A stretch of DNA of 7,197 nucleotides, from contig JAODNQ010000016.1 of assembly GCA_025464695.1 (NCBI GenBank), forward strand, positions 1 to 7,197. Reading direction: 5' to 3'. This DNA comes from Frankiales bacterium. Its GTDB lineage: Bacteria; Actinomycetota; Actinomycetes; Mycobacteriales; SCTD01. Shown one piece after another: positions 1 to 6,498 of the stretch (the first letter of the stretch is position 1; each line of letters begins with the position of its first letter). The position numbers and the translations under genes were made by a program. Below the pieces are notes generated by a model. That model was not told the origin of the DNA. It saw nothing but the letters and a program-made list of their open reading frames with translations, and made no database searches.

Positions 1-1408
1 AGCGCGCGTCACGGGGCGCGTTGCGGAAGGAGACCGTGCCGCTGTCGCTGCTGATCTCGCCGCTGGTGGTGCCCTCGGCGACGTCGCCGGCCGGGTCCTG
101 CCCGCGGACGGTCGCGGTGACGGCGTAGGTCTCGCCGCCGGTCGGGGTGCGCTCGGTGAGGACGGCGGTGCAGGTGCCGTTGTTGGCGGTGACGCACTCC
201 TGCGCGTCGGTCGTGGTCACGCCGCCGTTGCCCGCGCGGCCGGTCGGGCTGGCGACGACGGTGGCGTCGGGGCCGGCCTCGGTGAAGCGGACCAGCACGC
301 CGGAGACCGGGGTGGCGGCCCCGTTCGCGCCGCGGCGGACCACGGTGGCGACGAGGTCGACGGTGGCGTCGGCCTTGCCGGCCGGGACGTCGGCGAGGCA
401 GTCCTCGGCGGAGGTGCCGGCCTTGGCGCAGGTCAGGTCCACCTGCAGACCGGTAGGGGCGGCGGAGGCGGTGCGGGCGACGACGTCGCTCGGCTCGTTG
501 GCGTCGGCGGCCGGGCCGCCCGCGCCCTCGGTCTGGTTGACGAAGACGCGGACGCTGTCCGTGCCGGCCTTCGGGGCGGGGTAGGTGCAGCGCGAGCGCC
601 CGTTGCCGCTGGACAGGGTGCAGGTGACGGCGGCGCCGGCGTTGGCGCCGGTCACGACGGCGGTCGGGGTGACGCCCGCGACGGTGTCGCCGGCGCAGGC
701 GGTGGTGCCGGAGTCGCGCACCAGGCCGCCGGCGGTCTGCGCGCCGGTGGCCAGGTTGGTGGTCACGTTGTTGGTGAGCACGGCCGTGACGACCTGCTGC
801 TCGCCGACGACGTTGGTGTCGGTCTCGGCCTGGGCGTCGACGCACTGCACGGCGTTCGCGGTGCTCTGCGCGCCGGAGGGCCCGCCGGCGCTGACGAACA
901 GGACGGCGACGTCCTGGACCTCGGTGGCCTGGCGGACGTCGTCACCGTTGCTGTCGAGGAAGGCGGCGACGTCGACGGTGCCGCGCTCGTTGGTGAGGAT
1001 CCCGACGACGGCGGTGCCGTCCGCGCCGGTGGTCACCTCGGCGCGGTCCGTGCTGCCCGCGGCGCCGGAGTCGGTCTCCTTCGCGACGGCCTGCGCCGTG
1101 GCGCCCGCCGTCGGGGAGGTGCAGAAGTCGACGTCCTGCGTGGCCGATGGCGTGCGCTCGGTGAGGACGACGTCGACGACGGCGCCCTCCGCGCGGGCTC
1201 CGCCGGCGCCGGTGGCGGTGACGACGAAGGTGGCGCAGGTGCCGGCGGCGGCGCTGTCGTCCGCCCCGAGGGAGACGGTGGTCGGCGCGACGGCGGCGGA
1301 GGCCGGGGTGAGAAGGACGGTGTCGAGCAGGGTCGTGGCGCCGGCGACCAGGGCGAGGGCCGCAAGGCCCGCCGTCCCTGCTCGTCGGAAGGACGTCGAG
1401 CTGTGCAT
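1..1408 (-). CDS. Secreted Ig-like repeat protein (5' part, runs off left edge)
   Basis: The frame is open from the ATG at 1408 to the left edge, giving 469 residues with no stop. The N-terminus reads as a signal peptide: FRR near residues 7-9, a hydrophobic stretch at about 13-33, and an Ala-Ser-Ala site at 36-38. The mature part is rich in Ala, Thr, Val, Gly and Asp and falls into three similar units of about 130 residues (roughly 41-172, 186-314 and 320-451), with beta-strand-like alternation typical of bacterial Ig-like domains. LTERTP occurs at 82-87 and 417-422, and an acidic DSNGDD loop at 152-157 could bind calcium. Ten cysteines (58, 96, 189, 238, 263, 274, 327, 337, 405, 413) suggest disulfides outside the membrane. 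The start is supported by a strong Shine-Dalgarno. Role inferred: cell-surface or matrix protein, perhaps an adhesin. The C-terminal anchor, if any, is outside the window. The exact family is uncertain. Confidence 0.8.
   Translation of the reverse strand, partial: MHSSTSFRRAGTAGLAALALVAGATTLLDTVLLTPASAAVAPTTVSLGADDSAAAGTCATFVVTATGAGGARAEGAVVDVVLTERTPSATQDVDFCTSPTAGATAQAVAKETDSGAAGSTDRAEVTTGADGTAVVGILTNERGTVDVAAFLDSNGDDVRQATEVQDVAVLFVSAGGPSGAQSTANAVQCVDAQAETDTNVVGEQQVVTAVLTNNVTTNLATGAQTAGGLVRDSGTTACAGDTVAGVTPTAVVTGANAGAAVTCTLSSGNGRSRCTYPAPKAGTDSVRVFVNQTEGAGGPAADANEPSDVVARTASAAPTGLQVDLTCAKAGTSAEDCLADVPAGKADATVDLVATVVRRGANGAATPVSGVLVRFTEAGPDATVVASPTGRAGNGGVTTTDAQECVTANNGTCTAVLTERTPTGGETYAVTATVRGQDPAGDVAEGTTSGEISSDSGTVSFRNAPRDAR
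147..163 (-). repeat. 17-bp direct repeat inside the Ig-like gene, copy 2
   Basis: This 17-bp segment, coding for VLTERT on the minus strand, is identical to 1152-1168. The copies are 1005 bp (335 codons) apart and in the same reading frame, which points to duplicated Ig-like units, although strong codon bias also helps keep such matches identical. Confidence 0.6.
1152..1168 (-). repeat. 17-bp direct repeat inside the Ig-like gene, copy 1
   Basis: Identical to 147-163 and coding for the same LTERT peptide, in the first Ig-like unit after the signal peptide. Confidence 0.6.
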
Positions 1409-1412
1409 GGCT

Positions 1413-1418
1413 CCTCCT
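1413..1418 (-). promoter_or_regulatory. Strong Shine-Dalgarno for the Ig-like protein gene
   Basis: On the minus strand AGGAGG lies 4 nt before the ATG at 1408. It settles the start codon and places the signal peptide at the true N-terminus. It is the best ribosome-binding site in the window. Confidence 0.75.
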
Positions 1419-1425
1419 GAGGCGG

Positions 1426-1448
1426 CGCGACCGGGAGAGGCGGTCGCG
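1426..1448. repeat. Perfect 8-bp inverted repeat in the leader of the Ig-like gene
   Basis: CGCGACCG at 1426-1433 is the exact reverse complement of CGGTCGCG at 1441-1448, with a 7-nt spacer. It sits 17 nt upstream of the ATG on the minus strand, between the Shine-Dalgarno and a -10-like TAGGTT (minus strand, 1459-1454). If that hexamer is a real -10, the hairpin would form the extreme 5' end of the mRNA. It could instead be an operator. The repeat is seen directly; the role is inference. Confidence 0.55.
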
Positions 1449-1522
1449 TCCGCAACCTAGGTGACGACGGACACAGCCCCCGGTCGTCCTCCCCAGCCCT
1501 CCCAGGGGGTGAGGGCGACGCC

Positions 1523-1552
1523 TGTACGCCCGGGGCCGCGCTCCTGTAGTCT
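1523..1552 (+). promoter_or_regulatory. Candidate rplU operon promoter
   Basis: TAGTCT at 1547-1552 fits the TANNNT actinobacterial -10 pattern. Eighteen bases upstream, TGTACG at 1523-1528 matches the -35 consensus TTGACA at three of six positions. Transcription would start near 1559, giving a leader of about 50 nt. The -35 is weak, so this remains tentative. Confidence 0.35.
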
Positions 1553-1610
1553 CTCCAGGTCGCGCGGTACGTCGTGCGCGCAACCCCAGACCCCCGCGAG
1601 GAGCTCAGCC

Positions 1611-1925
1611 GTGTACGCCATCGTCAAGACCGGCGGCAAGCAGTACAAGGTCGCCGTCGGCGACGTCGTCGAGGTCGAGAAGCTCGACGGTGCGTCCGGT
1701 TCCTCGGTCACCCTCCCTGCCCTGCTCGTGGTCGACGGCACGTCCGTCACCACCGACCTCGCCGCCCTCGCGGGCGTCACGGTCAGCGGCGAGGTCGTGG
1801 AGCAGACCAAGGGCCCGAAGATCAGCATCCTGAAGTACAAGAACAAGACCGGCTACAAGCGCCGCATGGGTCACCGCCAGAAGCTGACCAGCGTCCGGGT
1901 GACCGCGATCGAGACGGGGAACTAG
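1611..1925 (+). CDS. rplU: 50S ribosomal protein L21
   Basis: L21 binds 23S rRNA in the large ribosomal subunit. The 104-residue product has the usual L21 length. It opens with [14 protein letters not shown], the standard L21 N-terminus, and carries the basic segment [16 protein letters not shown] at 75-90 that matches the family's rRNA-binding signature. GTG at 1611 is chosen as start because it yields that N-terminus and has GAGGAG at 1598-1603, 7 nt upstream. The frame stays open further upstream to 1461, but that extension has no L21 similarity. It is the first gene of the plus-strand operon, and rpmA begins 2 nt after its stop, so the two are almost certainly co-translated. Confidence 0.98.
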   Translation: MYAIVKTGGKQYKVAVGDVVEVEKLDGASGSSVTLPALLVVDGTSVTTDLAALAGVTVSGEVVEQTKGPKISILKYKNKTGYKRRMGHRQKLTSVRVTAIETGN

Positions 1926-1927
1926 AG

Positions 1928-2206
1928 ATGGCTCACAAGAAGGGCGCGAGCTCCTCGCGCAACGGCCGCGACTCCAACGCCCAGTTCCTGGGCGTCAAGC
2001 GCTTCGGTGGCCAGGTCGTCAAGGCCGGCGAGATCCTCGTCCGTCAGCGCGGCACCCACTTCCACCCCGGTGAGGGCGTCGGTCGCGGTGGCGACGACAC
2101 GCTCTTCGCGCTCGTCCCCGGTGCGGTGCTGTTCGGCAGCAAGCGCGGCAAGAAGACCGTGAACATCGCGCCGAAGCCGGCCCCCGACCTGTCGGTCGCC
2201 AGCTAG
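1928..2206 (+). CDS. rpmA: 50S ribosomal protein L27
   Basis: L27 lies near the peptidyl-transferase centre, where its N-terminal tail reaches the tRNA ends. The 92-residue product begins [19 protein letters not shown], as in mature L27, without the cleaved N-terminal extension known in Firmicutes. The family signature [15 protein letters not shown] is at 34-48, followed by [13 protein letters not shown] at 51-63. The C-terminal tail ([11 protein letters not shown], then about 10 further residues) is like other actinobacterial versions. The ATG lies 2 nt after the rplU stop, with GGGGA at 1916-1920 as ribosome-binding site inside the end of rplU. A terminator-like hairpin follows 24 nt downstream. 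Confidence 0.98.
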   Translation: MAHKKGASSSRNGRDSNAQFLGVKRFGGQVVKAGEILVRQRGTHFHPGEGVGRGGDDTLFALVPGAVLFGSKRGKKTVNIAPKPAPDLSVAS

Positions 2207-2229
2207 TCCAGCAGTCCCACAGCTCAGCG

Positions 2230-2260
2230 AGGGCGGGTCCGGCATGCCGGGCCCGCCCTT
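2230..2260 (+). terminator. Strong GC-rich hairpin between rpmA and obg
   Basis: AGGGCGGG (2230-2237) plus CCGGC (2239-2243) pair with GCCGG (2246-2250) and CCCGCCCT (2252-2259), with one T-G wobble between the two blocks. That allows about 13-14 pairs around a tiny ATGC-centred loop. Only TTCGCGTT follows, not a true U run, so it may be a partial terminator or attenuator, or a processing/stability hairpin at the 3' end of the rplU-rpmA message. The stem is seen directly; termination is inference. Confidence 0.65.
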
Positions 2261-2314
2261 CGCGTTGCACCCCCTGATGACCCGCACTGCCCTGAACAGA
2301 TCGAGAGGCGCCCC

Positions 2315-3787
2315 GTGACCACCTTCGTCGACCGCGTCGTGCTCCACGTCGCCGCCGGCGACGGCGGACACGGCTGCGCCAGCGTCCACCGTGAGAAGTT
2401 CAAGCCGCTCGGCGGCCCCGACGGGGCGGACGGCGGGCACGGCGGCGACGTCGTCCTCGTCGTCGACCACAACGTCACGACGCTGCTGGACTACCACTTC
2501 CACCCGCACCAGAAGGCCACCAGCGGCAAGCCCGGTGCGGGCGACCTGCGCACCGGCGCCAACGGCCAGACCGTCGAGCTGCCCGTCCCCGACGGCACCG
2601 TCGTCTTCGACGCCGAGGGCAACCAGCTCGCCGACCTCGTGGGCGTGGGCACGCGCTACGTCATCGCCCGCGGCGGTCGCGGCGGCCTCGGCAACGCCAG
2701 CCTGGCCACGCCCAAGCGCAAGGCCCCCGGCTTCGCGCTGCTCGGCGAGCCCGGCCAGAGCGCCGACGTCGTCCTCGAGCTCAAGAGCGTCGCCGACGTC
2801 GCCCTCGTCGGCTTCCCGAGCGCCGGCAAGTCCAGCCTCATCGCGGCGATCTCCAGCGCCCGCCCGAAGATCGCCGACTACCCGTTCACGACCCTGGTGC
2901 CGAACCTCGGCGTCGTCGAGGCCGGCGGCACGATCTTCACCGTCGCCGACGTCCCGGGCCTCATCCCCGGCGCCAGCCAGGGCAAGGGCCTGGGCCTGGA
3001 GTTCCTGCGCCACGTCGAGCGCTGCACCGTGCTGGTGCACGTCCTCGACACCGCGACCTTCGAGACCGACCGCGACCCCCTCACCGACCTCGACGTCATC
3101 GAGGCCGAGCTGCGGGCGTACCAGTCCGACCTCGCCGACCGGCCGCGCGTCGTCGTGCTCAACAAGATCGACGTCCCCGACGGGCGCGACCTCGCCGACA
3201 TCGTCACCGCCGACCTCGAGGCCCGCGGCCTCCAGGTCTTCCCCATCTCCGCCGTGACCCGCGAGGGCCTGCGTGAGCTGACCTACGCCCTCGGCGGCCT
3301 CGTCGCCGCCGACCGCGCCAGCCGGCCGGTCGAGGAGGCGACCCGGATCGTGCTGCGGCCGACCGCGGTCGACGACGCCGGCTTCACCATCGAGCCCGCG
3401 AGGGACGGCGACGGCTTCGTCGTCAAGGGCAGCAAGCCCGAGCGCTGGGTGCAGCAGACCGAGTTCGGCAACGACGAGGCCGTCGGCTACCTCGGCGACC
3501 GCCTCGCCCGGCTCGGCGTCGAGAAGGCCCTCGCGGCCGCGGGTGCCGAGCCCGGCTGCCAGGTCACGGTCGGCGACGTCAGCTTCGACTGGCAGCCCAC
3601 CGAGATGGAGCAGTTCGCCTCCGGCCTGCGCGGCCAGGACGTCCGGCTCGAGGTCGACCAGCGCATCGGCGCCGACCGTCGCCGCGAGCTCAAGGACATC
3701 CGCCGGGCCGAGCGCCTGGGCCTCGACCACCTGCTCGAGGACCCGTCCCGGGCGGAGGACGCGACCCGGGCCGACCGCAAGGGGTGA
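2315..3787 (+). CDS. obg: Obg/CgtA family ribosome-assembly GTPase
   Basis: Obg is an essential GTPase that binds late 50S precursors and links ribosome assembly to growth and the stringent response. The 490-residue product has three domains. The glycine-rich Obg fold is at 1-158, opening [19 protein letters not shown] with [13 protein letters not shown] at 25-37. The G domain is at about 160-330: G1 GFPSAGKSS at 166-174, G2 YPFTT at 189-193, G3 DVPG at 212-215, G4 NKID at 283-286 and G5 SAV at 312-314. An OCT domain follows at about 340-430. The last 60 residues are a charged tail rich in Arg and Asp/Glu, as is common in actinobacterial Obg. GTG at 2315 is preceded by GAGAGG at 2303-2308 and gives the expected N-terminus. 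All nucleotide-binding motifs are intact. The stop overlaps the proB start by 4 bp. Confidence 0.97.
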   Translation: MTTFVDRVVLHVAAGDGGHGCASVHREKFKPLGGPDGADGGHGGDVVLVVDHNVTTLLDYHFHPHQKATSGKPGAGDLRTGANGQTVELPVPDGTVVFDAEGNQLADLVGVGTRYVIARGGRGGLGNASLATPKRKAPGFALLGEPGQSADVVLELKSVADVALVGFPSAGKSSLIAAISSARPKIADYPFTTLVPNLGVVEAGGTIFTVADVPGLIPGASQGKGLGLEFLRHVERCTVLVHVLDTATFETDRDPLTDLDVIEAELRAYQSDLADRPRVVVLNKIDVPDGRDLADIVTADLEARGLQVFPISAVTREGLRELTYALGGLVAADRASRPVEEATRIVLRPTAVDDAGFTIEPARDGDGFVVKGSKPERWVQQTEFGNDEAVGYLGDRLARLGVEKALAAAGAEPGCQVTVGDVSFDWQPTEMEQFASGLRGQDVRLEVDQRIGADRRRELKDIRRAERLGLDHLLEDPSRAEDATRADRKG

Positions 3788-4866
3788 GCAGGAACGCCGT
3801 CGCCGCTGCCCGACGCGTCGTCGTCAAGGTCGGCTCCTCCTCGCTGACCACCGCCGAGGGGGGCCTCGACGAGGCGCGGGTCGACGCCCTCGTCGAGGCC
3901 CTCGCCACCCGCGACGGCGACGTCGTGCTGGTCTCCTCCGGCGCCATCGCCGCAGGCCTCGCCCCGCTCGGCCTGGCGAAGCGGCCGCGCGACCTCGCCA
4001 CGCTGCAGGCCGCCGCGAGCGTCGGCCAGTCGCTGCTCGTGCAGCGCTACGCCACCGCCTTCGGCCGGCACGGCCGCACCGTCGGGCAGGTGCTGCTCAC
4101 GGCCGACGACGTCGTCCGGCGCAGCCACTACCGCAACGCGCAGACCACCCTCGAGCGGCTGCTCGCCCTCGGTGTCGTGCCGGTGGTGAACGAGAACGAC
4201 GCCGTCGCGACCGAGGAGATCCGGTTCGGCGACAACGACCGGCTGGCCGCCCTCGTCGCCCACCTGGTGCGGGCCGACGCCCTCGTGCTGCTGTCCGACG
4301 TCGACGGCCTGTACGACGACGACCCCCGCAAGGCCGGGGCCCGGCGGGTCGACGTCGTCCGCGGCCCGGAGGACCTCGAGGCCGTCGAGGTCGGTGGGAC
4401 CGGCTCGGCGGTCGGCACGGGCGGCATGGCCAGCAAGGTCGACGCCGCCCGGGTCGCGACGAGCGCCGGCGTCCCCGTGCTGCTGACCAGCGCGGACCGC
4501 GTGGCGGAGGCGCTCCGGGGCGAGGGCGGGACGCTGTTCCTGCCCACTGGGACCCGCAGCAGCGGCCGGCTGCTGTGGCTCGAGCACGCGAGCACCCCGC
4601 GTGGCCGGCTGGTGCTGGACGCCGGCGCGGTCGCCGCGGTCGTCGAGCGGCGGCTGTCGCTGCTGCCGGCCGGCGTCACCGCCGTCGAGGGCGACTTCGG
4701 TGCGGGCGACCCCGTCGAGCTGCTCGGGCCGGACGGGAGCGCCGTCGCGCGCGGGCTGGTCGCCTACGACGCCGCGGAGCTGCCGGCCCTGCTGGGCCGG
4801 TCGACCCGCGAGCTGGGGCTGCGTGAGGTGGTCCACCGCGACGACCTGGTGGTGCTCCGCCCGTAG
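3784..4866 (+). CDS. proB: Glutamate 5-kinase
   Basis: ProB phosphorylates the gamma-carboxylate of glutamate with ATP, the first and usually proline-inhibited step of proline synthesis, in the cytoplasm. The 360-residue product has an amino-acid-kinase domain at about 10-255: VVKVGSSSL at 13-21, SSGAIAAG at 51-58, NENDAV at 136-141, [10 protein letters not shown] at 148-157, LSDVDGLY at 170-177 and GTGGMASK at 211-218. A C-terminal PUA domain lies at about 275-355. Both domains are complete, and the length matches the full two-domain type. The GTG start overlaps the obg stop (GTGA, 3784-3787). There is no well-spaced Shine-Dalgarno, only purines touching the start, so translation probably depends on coupling to obg. 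It supplies unstable gamma-glutamyl phosphate to ProA. Confidence 0.97.
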   Translation: MSRNAVAAARRVVVKVGSSSLTTAEGGLDEARVDALVEALATRDGDVVLVSSGAIAAGLAPLGLAKRPRDLATLQAAASVGQSLLVQRYATAFGRHGRTVGQVLLTADDVVRRSHYRNAQTTLERLLALGVVPVVNENDAVATEEIRFGDNDRLAALVAHLVRADALVLLSDVDGLYDDDPRKAGARRVDVVRGPEDLEAVEVGGTGSAVGTGGMASKVDAARVATSAGVPVLLTSADRVAEALRGEGGTLFLPTGTRSSGRLLWLEHASTPRGRLVLDAGAVAAVVERRLSLLPAGVTAVEGDFGAGDPVELLGPDGSAVARGLVAYDAAELPALLGRSTRELGLREVVHRDDLVVLRP

Positions 4867-4884
4867 CGGGGTAGGCGGGACGGC

Positions 4885-5115
4885 ATGACTGTCCACAAGA
4901 TCGACCAGGGGGCCGACGCCCCGTCCGGTGCCGTCGACGGCGACGTGCTGCTCCGCCCGAAGGGCGACGACGTCGAGGTCGCCCGCGTGACCGCGAGCGG
5001 CCCCGAGTGGCTCGGCTCCGTCCCGGCCTCCACCCTCGACCTCAGCCAGGACGACGCCGCGCTGGAGATCGCCGTCCGCGGGGTGGAGAGCGCGCTGGTC
5101 GAGCGCGGCGGCTGA
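4885..5115 (+). CDS. Small acidic protein of unknown function between proB and proA
   Basis: I do not recognise a family. The frame encodes 76 residues from an ATG 18 nt after the proB stop and ends 16 nt before proA, so it fills the gap between them. Third positions are nearly all G or C, like its neighbours, which supports real coding. The product is acidic, with 14 Asp/Glu against 6 Lys/Arg. It has no signal peptide, membrane segment, cysteine or metal motif. The middle (about 19-47: [16 protein letters not shown], then EWLGSVPAS) looks like a small beta-rich fold, and the end (about 56-74) like an amphipathic helix. Only a weak GGCGGGA lies upstream of the start. Position suggests a link to proline synthesis, but that is inference; it could simply be carried along. 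Confidence 0.7.
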   Translation: MTVHKIDQGADAPSGAVDGDVLLRPKGDDVEVARVTASGPEWLGSVPASTLDLSQDDAALEIAVRGVESALVERGG

Positions 5116-5125
5116 GTCCTATCGT
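5096..5125 (+). promoter_or_regulatory. Candidate promoter for a leaderless proA transcript
   Basis: TATCGT at 5120-5125 fits the TANNNT -10 pattern and ends 6 nt before the proA ATG at 5132, so transcription would begin at or next to the start codon. A weak TGGTCG at 5096-5101 sits 18 nt upstream as a possible -35 (three of six consensus bases). There is no convincing Shine-Dalgarno before this ATG, which is what a leaderless message would show. Leaderless genes with this spacing are well known in Actinobacteria. Confidence 0.45.
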
Positions 5126-5131
5126 CTGGGT

Positions 5132-6376
5132 ATGAGCGAGGTCCTCGACACAGCCCGACGCGCCCGTACCGCCGCAGCGGCCCTCGCCCCCCTGAACCGG
5201 GGGGCGAAGGACGCTGCGCTGCGCGCCATGGCCGACGCCCTCGAGGCGCGGTCGGCGGAGGTCCTCGCGGCCAACGCCGAGGACGTCGCGGCCGCGCGGG
5301 AGGCCGGCACGGCGGAGGGGCTGGTCGACCGGCTCGCCCTGGACGTCGACCGGGTGCGCGCGATGGCCGACGGCCTGCGCCACGTCGCGACCCTGCCCGA
5401 CCCCGTCGGCGAGGTCGTGCGCGGGAGCAGCCTGCCCAACGGGCTCGAGCTGCGCCAGGTGCGGGTGCCGTTCGGCGTCGTCGGGATCGTCTACGAGGCC
5501 CGGCCCAACGTCACCGCCGACGCGGCCGGCCTGTGCCTGAAGTCCGGCAACGCCGTCCTGCTGCGCGGCAGCGCCAGCGCGTACCGCAGCAACACGGCCT
5601 TGGTGCAGGTGCTCGCGGACGCCGCCACCGAGGCCGGCATGCCGGTCGACAGCATCCAGCTGGTGCCCGGCACCGACCGCTCCAGCGTCAAGGAGCTCAT
5701 GACGGCGCGCGGCCTGGTCGACGTCCTCATCCCGCGCGGCGGTGCCTCGCTGATCCAGAGCGTGGTGAACGAGTCGACCGTGCCGGTCATCGAGACCGGC
5801 GTCGGCAACTGCACGGTCTACGTCGACGCCAGCGCGGACCTCGACAAGGCCGTCGCCATCACGGTGAACAGCAAGACGCACCGGCCGAGCGTGTGCAACG
5901 CCGCCGAGACGCTTCTCGTGCACGCCGACGTCGCGCAGGAGTTCCTGCCGCGGGCCGTCGCCGCGCTCAAGGCCGAGGGCGTGACCCTGCACGCCGACGC
6001 CCGGGCCGCCGCGTACGACCCGACCTCCCTGCCCGTGACGGACGAGGACTGGGCCGCCGAGTACCTCTCGCTCGACCTCGCCGTCGGCGTCGTCGACAGC
6101 CTGGACGACGCCGTCGCCCACATCCGGCGGTGGGGGAGCGGGCACACCGAGGCGATCGTGACCCGCGACGTCGACGAGGCCCGCCGGTTCGTGCGGTCGC
6201 TGGACAGCGCGGCGGTCATGGTCAACGCCAGCACCCGCTTCACCGACGGCGGCGAGTTCGGGTTCGGCGCGGAGATCGGCATCAGCACGCAGAAGCTGCA
6301 CGCCCGCGGCCCGATGGGCCTGCCCGAGCTCACCAGCACCACGTACGTCGTGCACGGCGACGGGCACGTCCGCTAG
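5132..6376 (+). CDS. proA: Gamma-glutamyl phosphate reductase
   Basis: ProA reduces gamma-glutamyl phosphate with NADPH to glutamate 5-semialdehyde, the second step of proline synthesis, acting with ProB. The 414-residue product has normal length and the aldehyde-dehydrogenase fold. The conserved block around [20 protein letters not shown] lies at 122-141, PRGG at 201-204, and the catalytic cysteine is Cys255 in [13 protein letters not shown] (251-263). A C-terminal stretch containing [17 protein letters not shown] (370-386) and HARGPMGL (390-397) completes the signature. All key residues are present. ATG at 5132 gives the usual short N-terminal lead; only CTGGGT precedes it, so it may be translated from a leaderless mRNA. 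It is convergent with the minus-strand unit, and its TAG lies inside a CTAG that also holds the opposite gene's stop. Confidence 0.97.
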   Translation: MSEVLDTARRARTAAAALAPLNRGAKDAALRAMADALEARSAEVLAANAEDVAAAREAGTAEGLVDRLALDVDRVRAMADGLRHVATLPDPVGEVVRGSSLPNGLELRQVRVPFGVVGIVYEARPNVTADAAGLCLKSGNAVLLRGSASAYRSNTALVQVLADAATEAGMPVDSIQLVPGTDRSSVKELMTARGLVDVLIPRGGASLIQSVVNESTVPVIETGVGNCTVYVDASADLDKAVAITVNSKTHRPSVCNAAETLLVHADVAQEFLPRAVAALKAEGVTLHADARAAAYDPTSLPVTDEDWAAEYLSLDLAVGVVDSLDDAVAHIRRWGSGHTEAIVTRDVDEARRFVRSLDSAAVMVNASTRFTDGGEFGFGAEIGISTQKLHARGPMGLPELTSTTYVVHGDGHVR

Positions 6377-6498
6377 AGCGCGAGCCGCCAGACGGCGTAG
6401 AGCACGCCGAGCGTGACGGCGACCAGGCCCAGCCCGAGCGGGACGGCGCAGCCGAGCGCGACGGCGCGCGTCCACGCCGGGTCCGGCCCGTGCTCCAC
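6373..6498 (-). CDS. 41-aa single-helix membrane peptide coupled to the dehydrogenase gene
   Basis: GTG at 6498 opens 41 codons ending in TAG at 6375-6373. The N-terminus [10 protein letters not shown] is polar. Residues 12-37 are a continuous hydrophobic stretch ([13 protein letters not shown], then [13 protein letters not shown]) long enough for one membrane helix, and the end is WRLAL. The GTG directly abuts the dehydrogenase stop (TAG then GTG, no gap). GAGGA lies 7 nt before the GTG, inside the last codons of that gene, a good ribosome-binding site. Codons keep G or C in every third position. Its stop overlaps the proA stop in a shared CTAG. I recognise no family. Small membrane proteins of this kind are common but often missed by gene callers. 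Function unknown; co-expression with the dehydrogenase is the likely reading. Confidence 0.7.
   Translation of the reverse strand: MEHGPDPAWTRAVALGCAVPLGLGLVAVTLGVLYAVWRLAL

Larger units (their letters stand above)
1409..1610. other. Divergent intergenic region between the surface-protein gene and rplU
   Basis: These 202 bp must hold the promoters for both directions. Visible elements are the 8-bp inverted repeat at 1426-1448, a TAGGTT -10-like hexamer on the minus strand at 1459-1454 without a recognisable -35, and a 6-bp inverted repeat GCCCTC/GAGGGC at 1496-1501 and 1511-1516. Further right are a candidate rplU promoter at 1523-1552 and a short CGCGC/GCGCG stem at 1561-1565 and 1576-1580 in the presumed rplU leader. 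I see no open frame with a credible start and no known riboswitch or L21 leader structure. Confidence 0.5.

Noticed and set aside
147..1460. Two plus-strand open frames opposite the Ig-like gene
   Set aside because: The minus-strand frame has a strong ribosome-binding site, a signal peptide and repeated domains. The plus-strand products are Thr/Ala/Val/Arg-rich mirrors of it.
1461..1610. Upstream extension of rplU by 50 codons
   Set aside because: L21 starts at [10 protein letters not shown]. The GTG at 1611 has its own GAGGAG, and the upstream part holds the likely promoter.
2265..2293. Possible obg promoter (TTGCAC, then TGCCCT 17 nt later)
   Set aside because: The -10 lacks the TANNNT pattern and the -35 matches only its first three bases, so it is too weak to call from sequence.
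1922..3730. Open minus-strand frame of about 600 codons opposite rpmA and obg
   Set aside because: It lies opposite two certain genes. Long antisense frames are expected from GC-rich codon bias, and its translation is low-complexity Ala/Gly/Asp/Val with no family motif.
3487..4896. Open minus-strand frame of about 469 codons opposite proB
   Set aside because: It is antisense to proB and the end of obg, with no recognisable motif.
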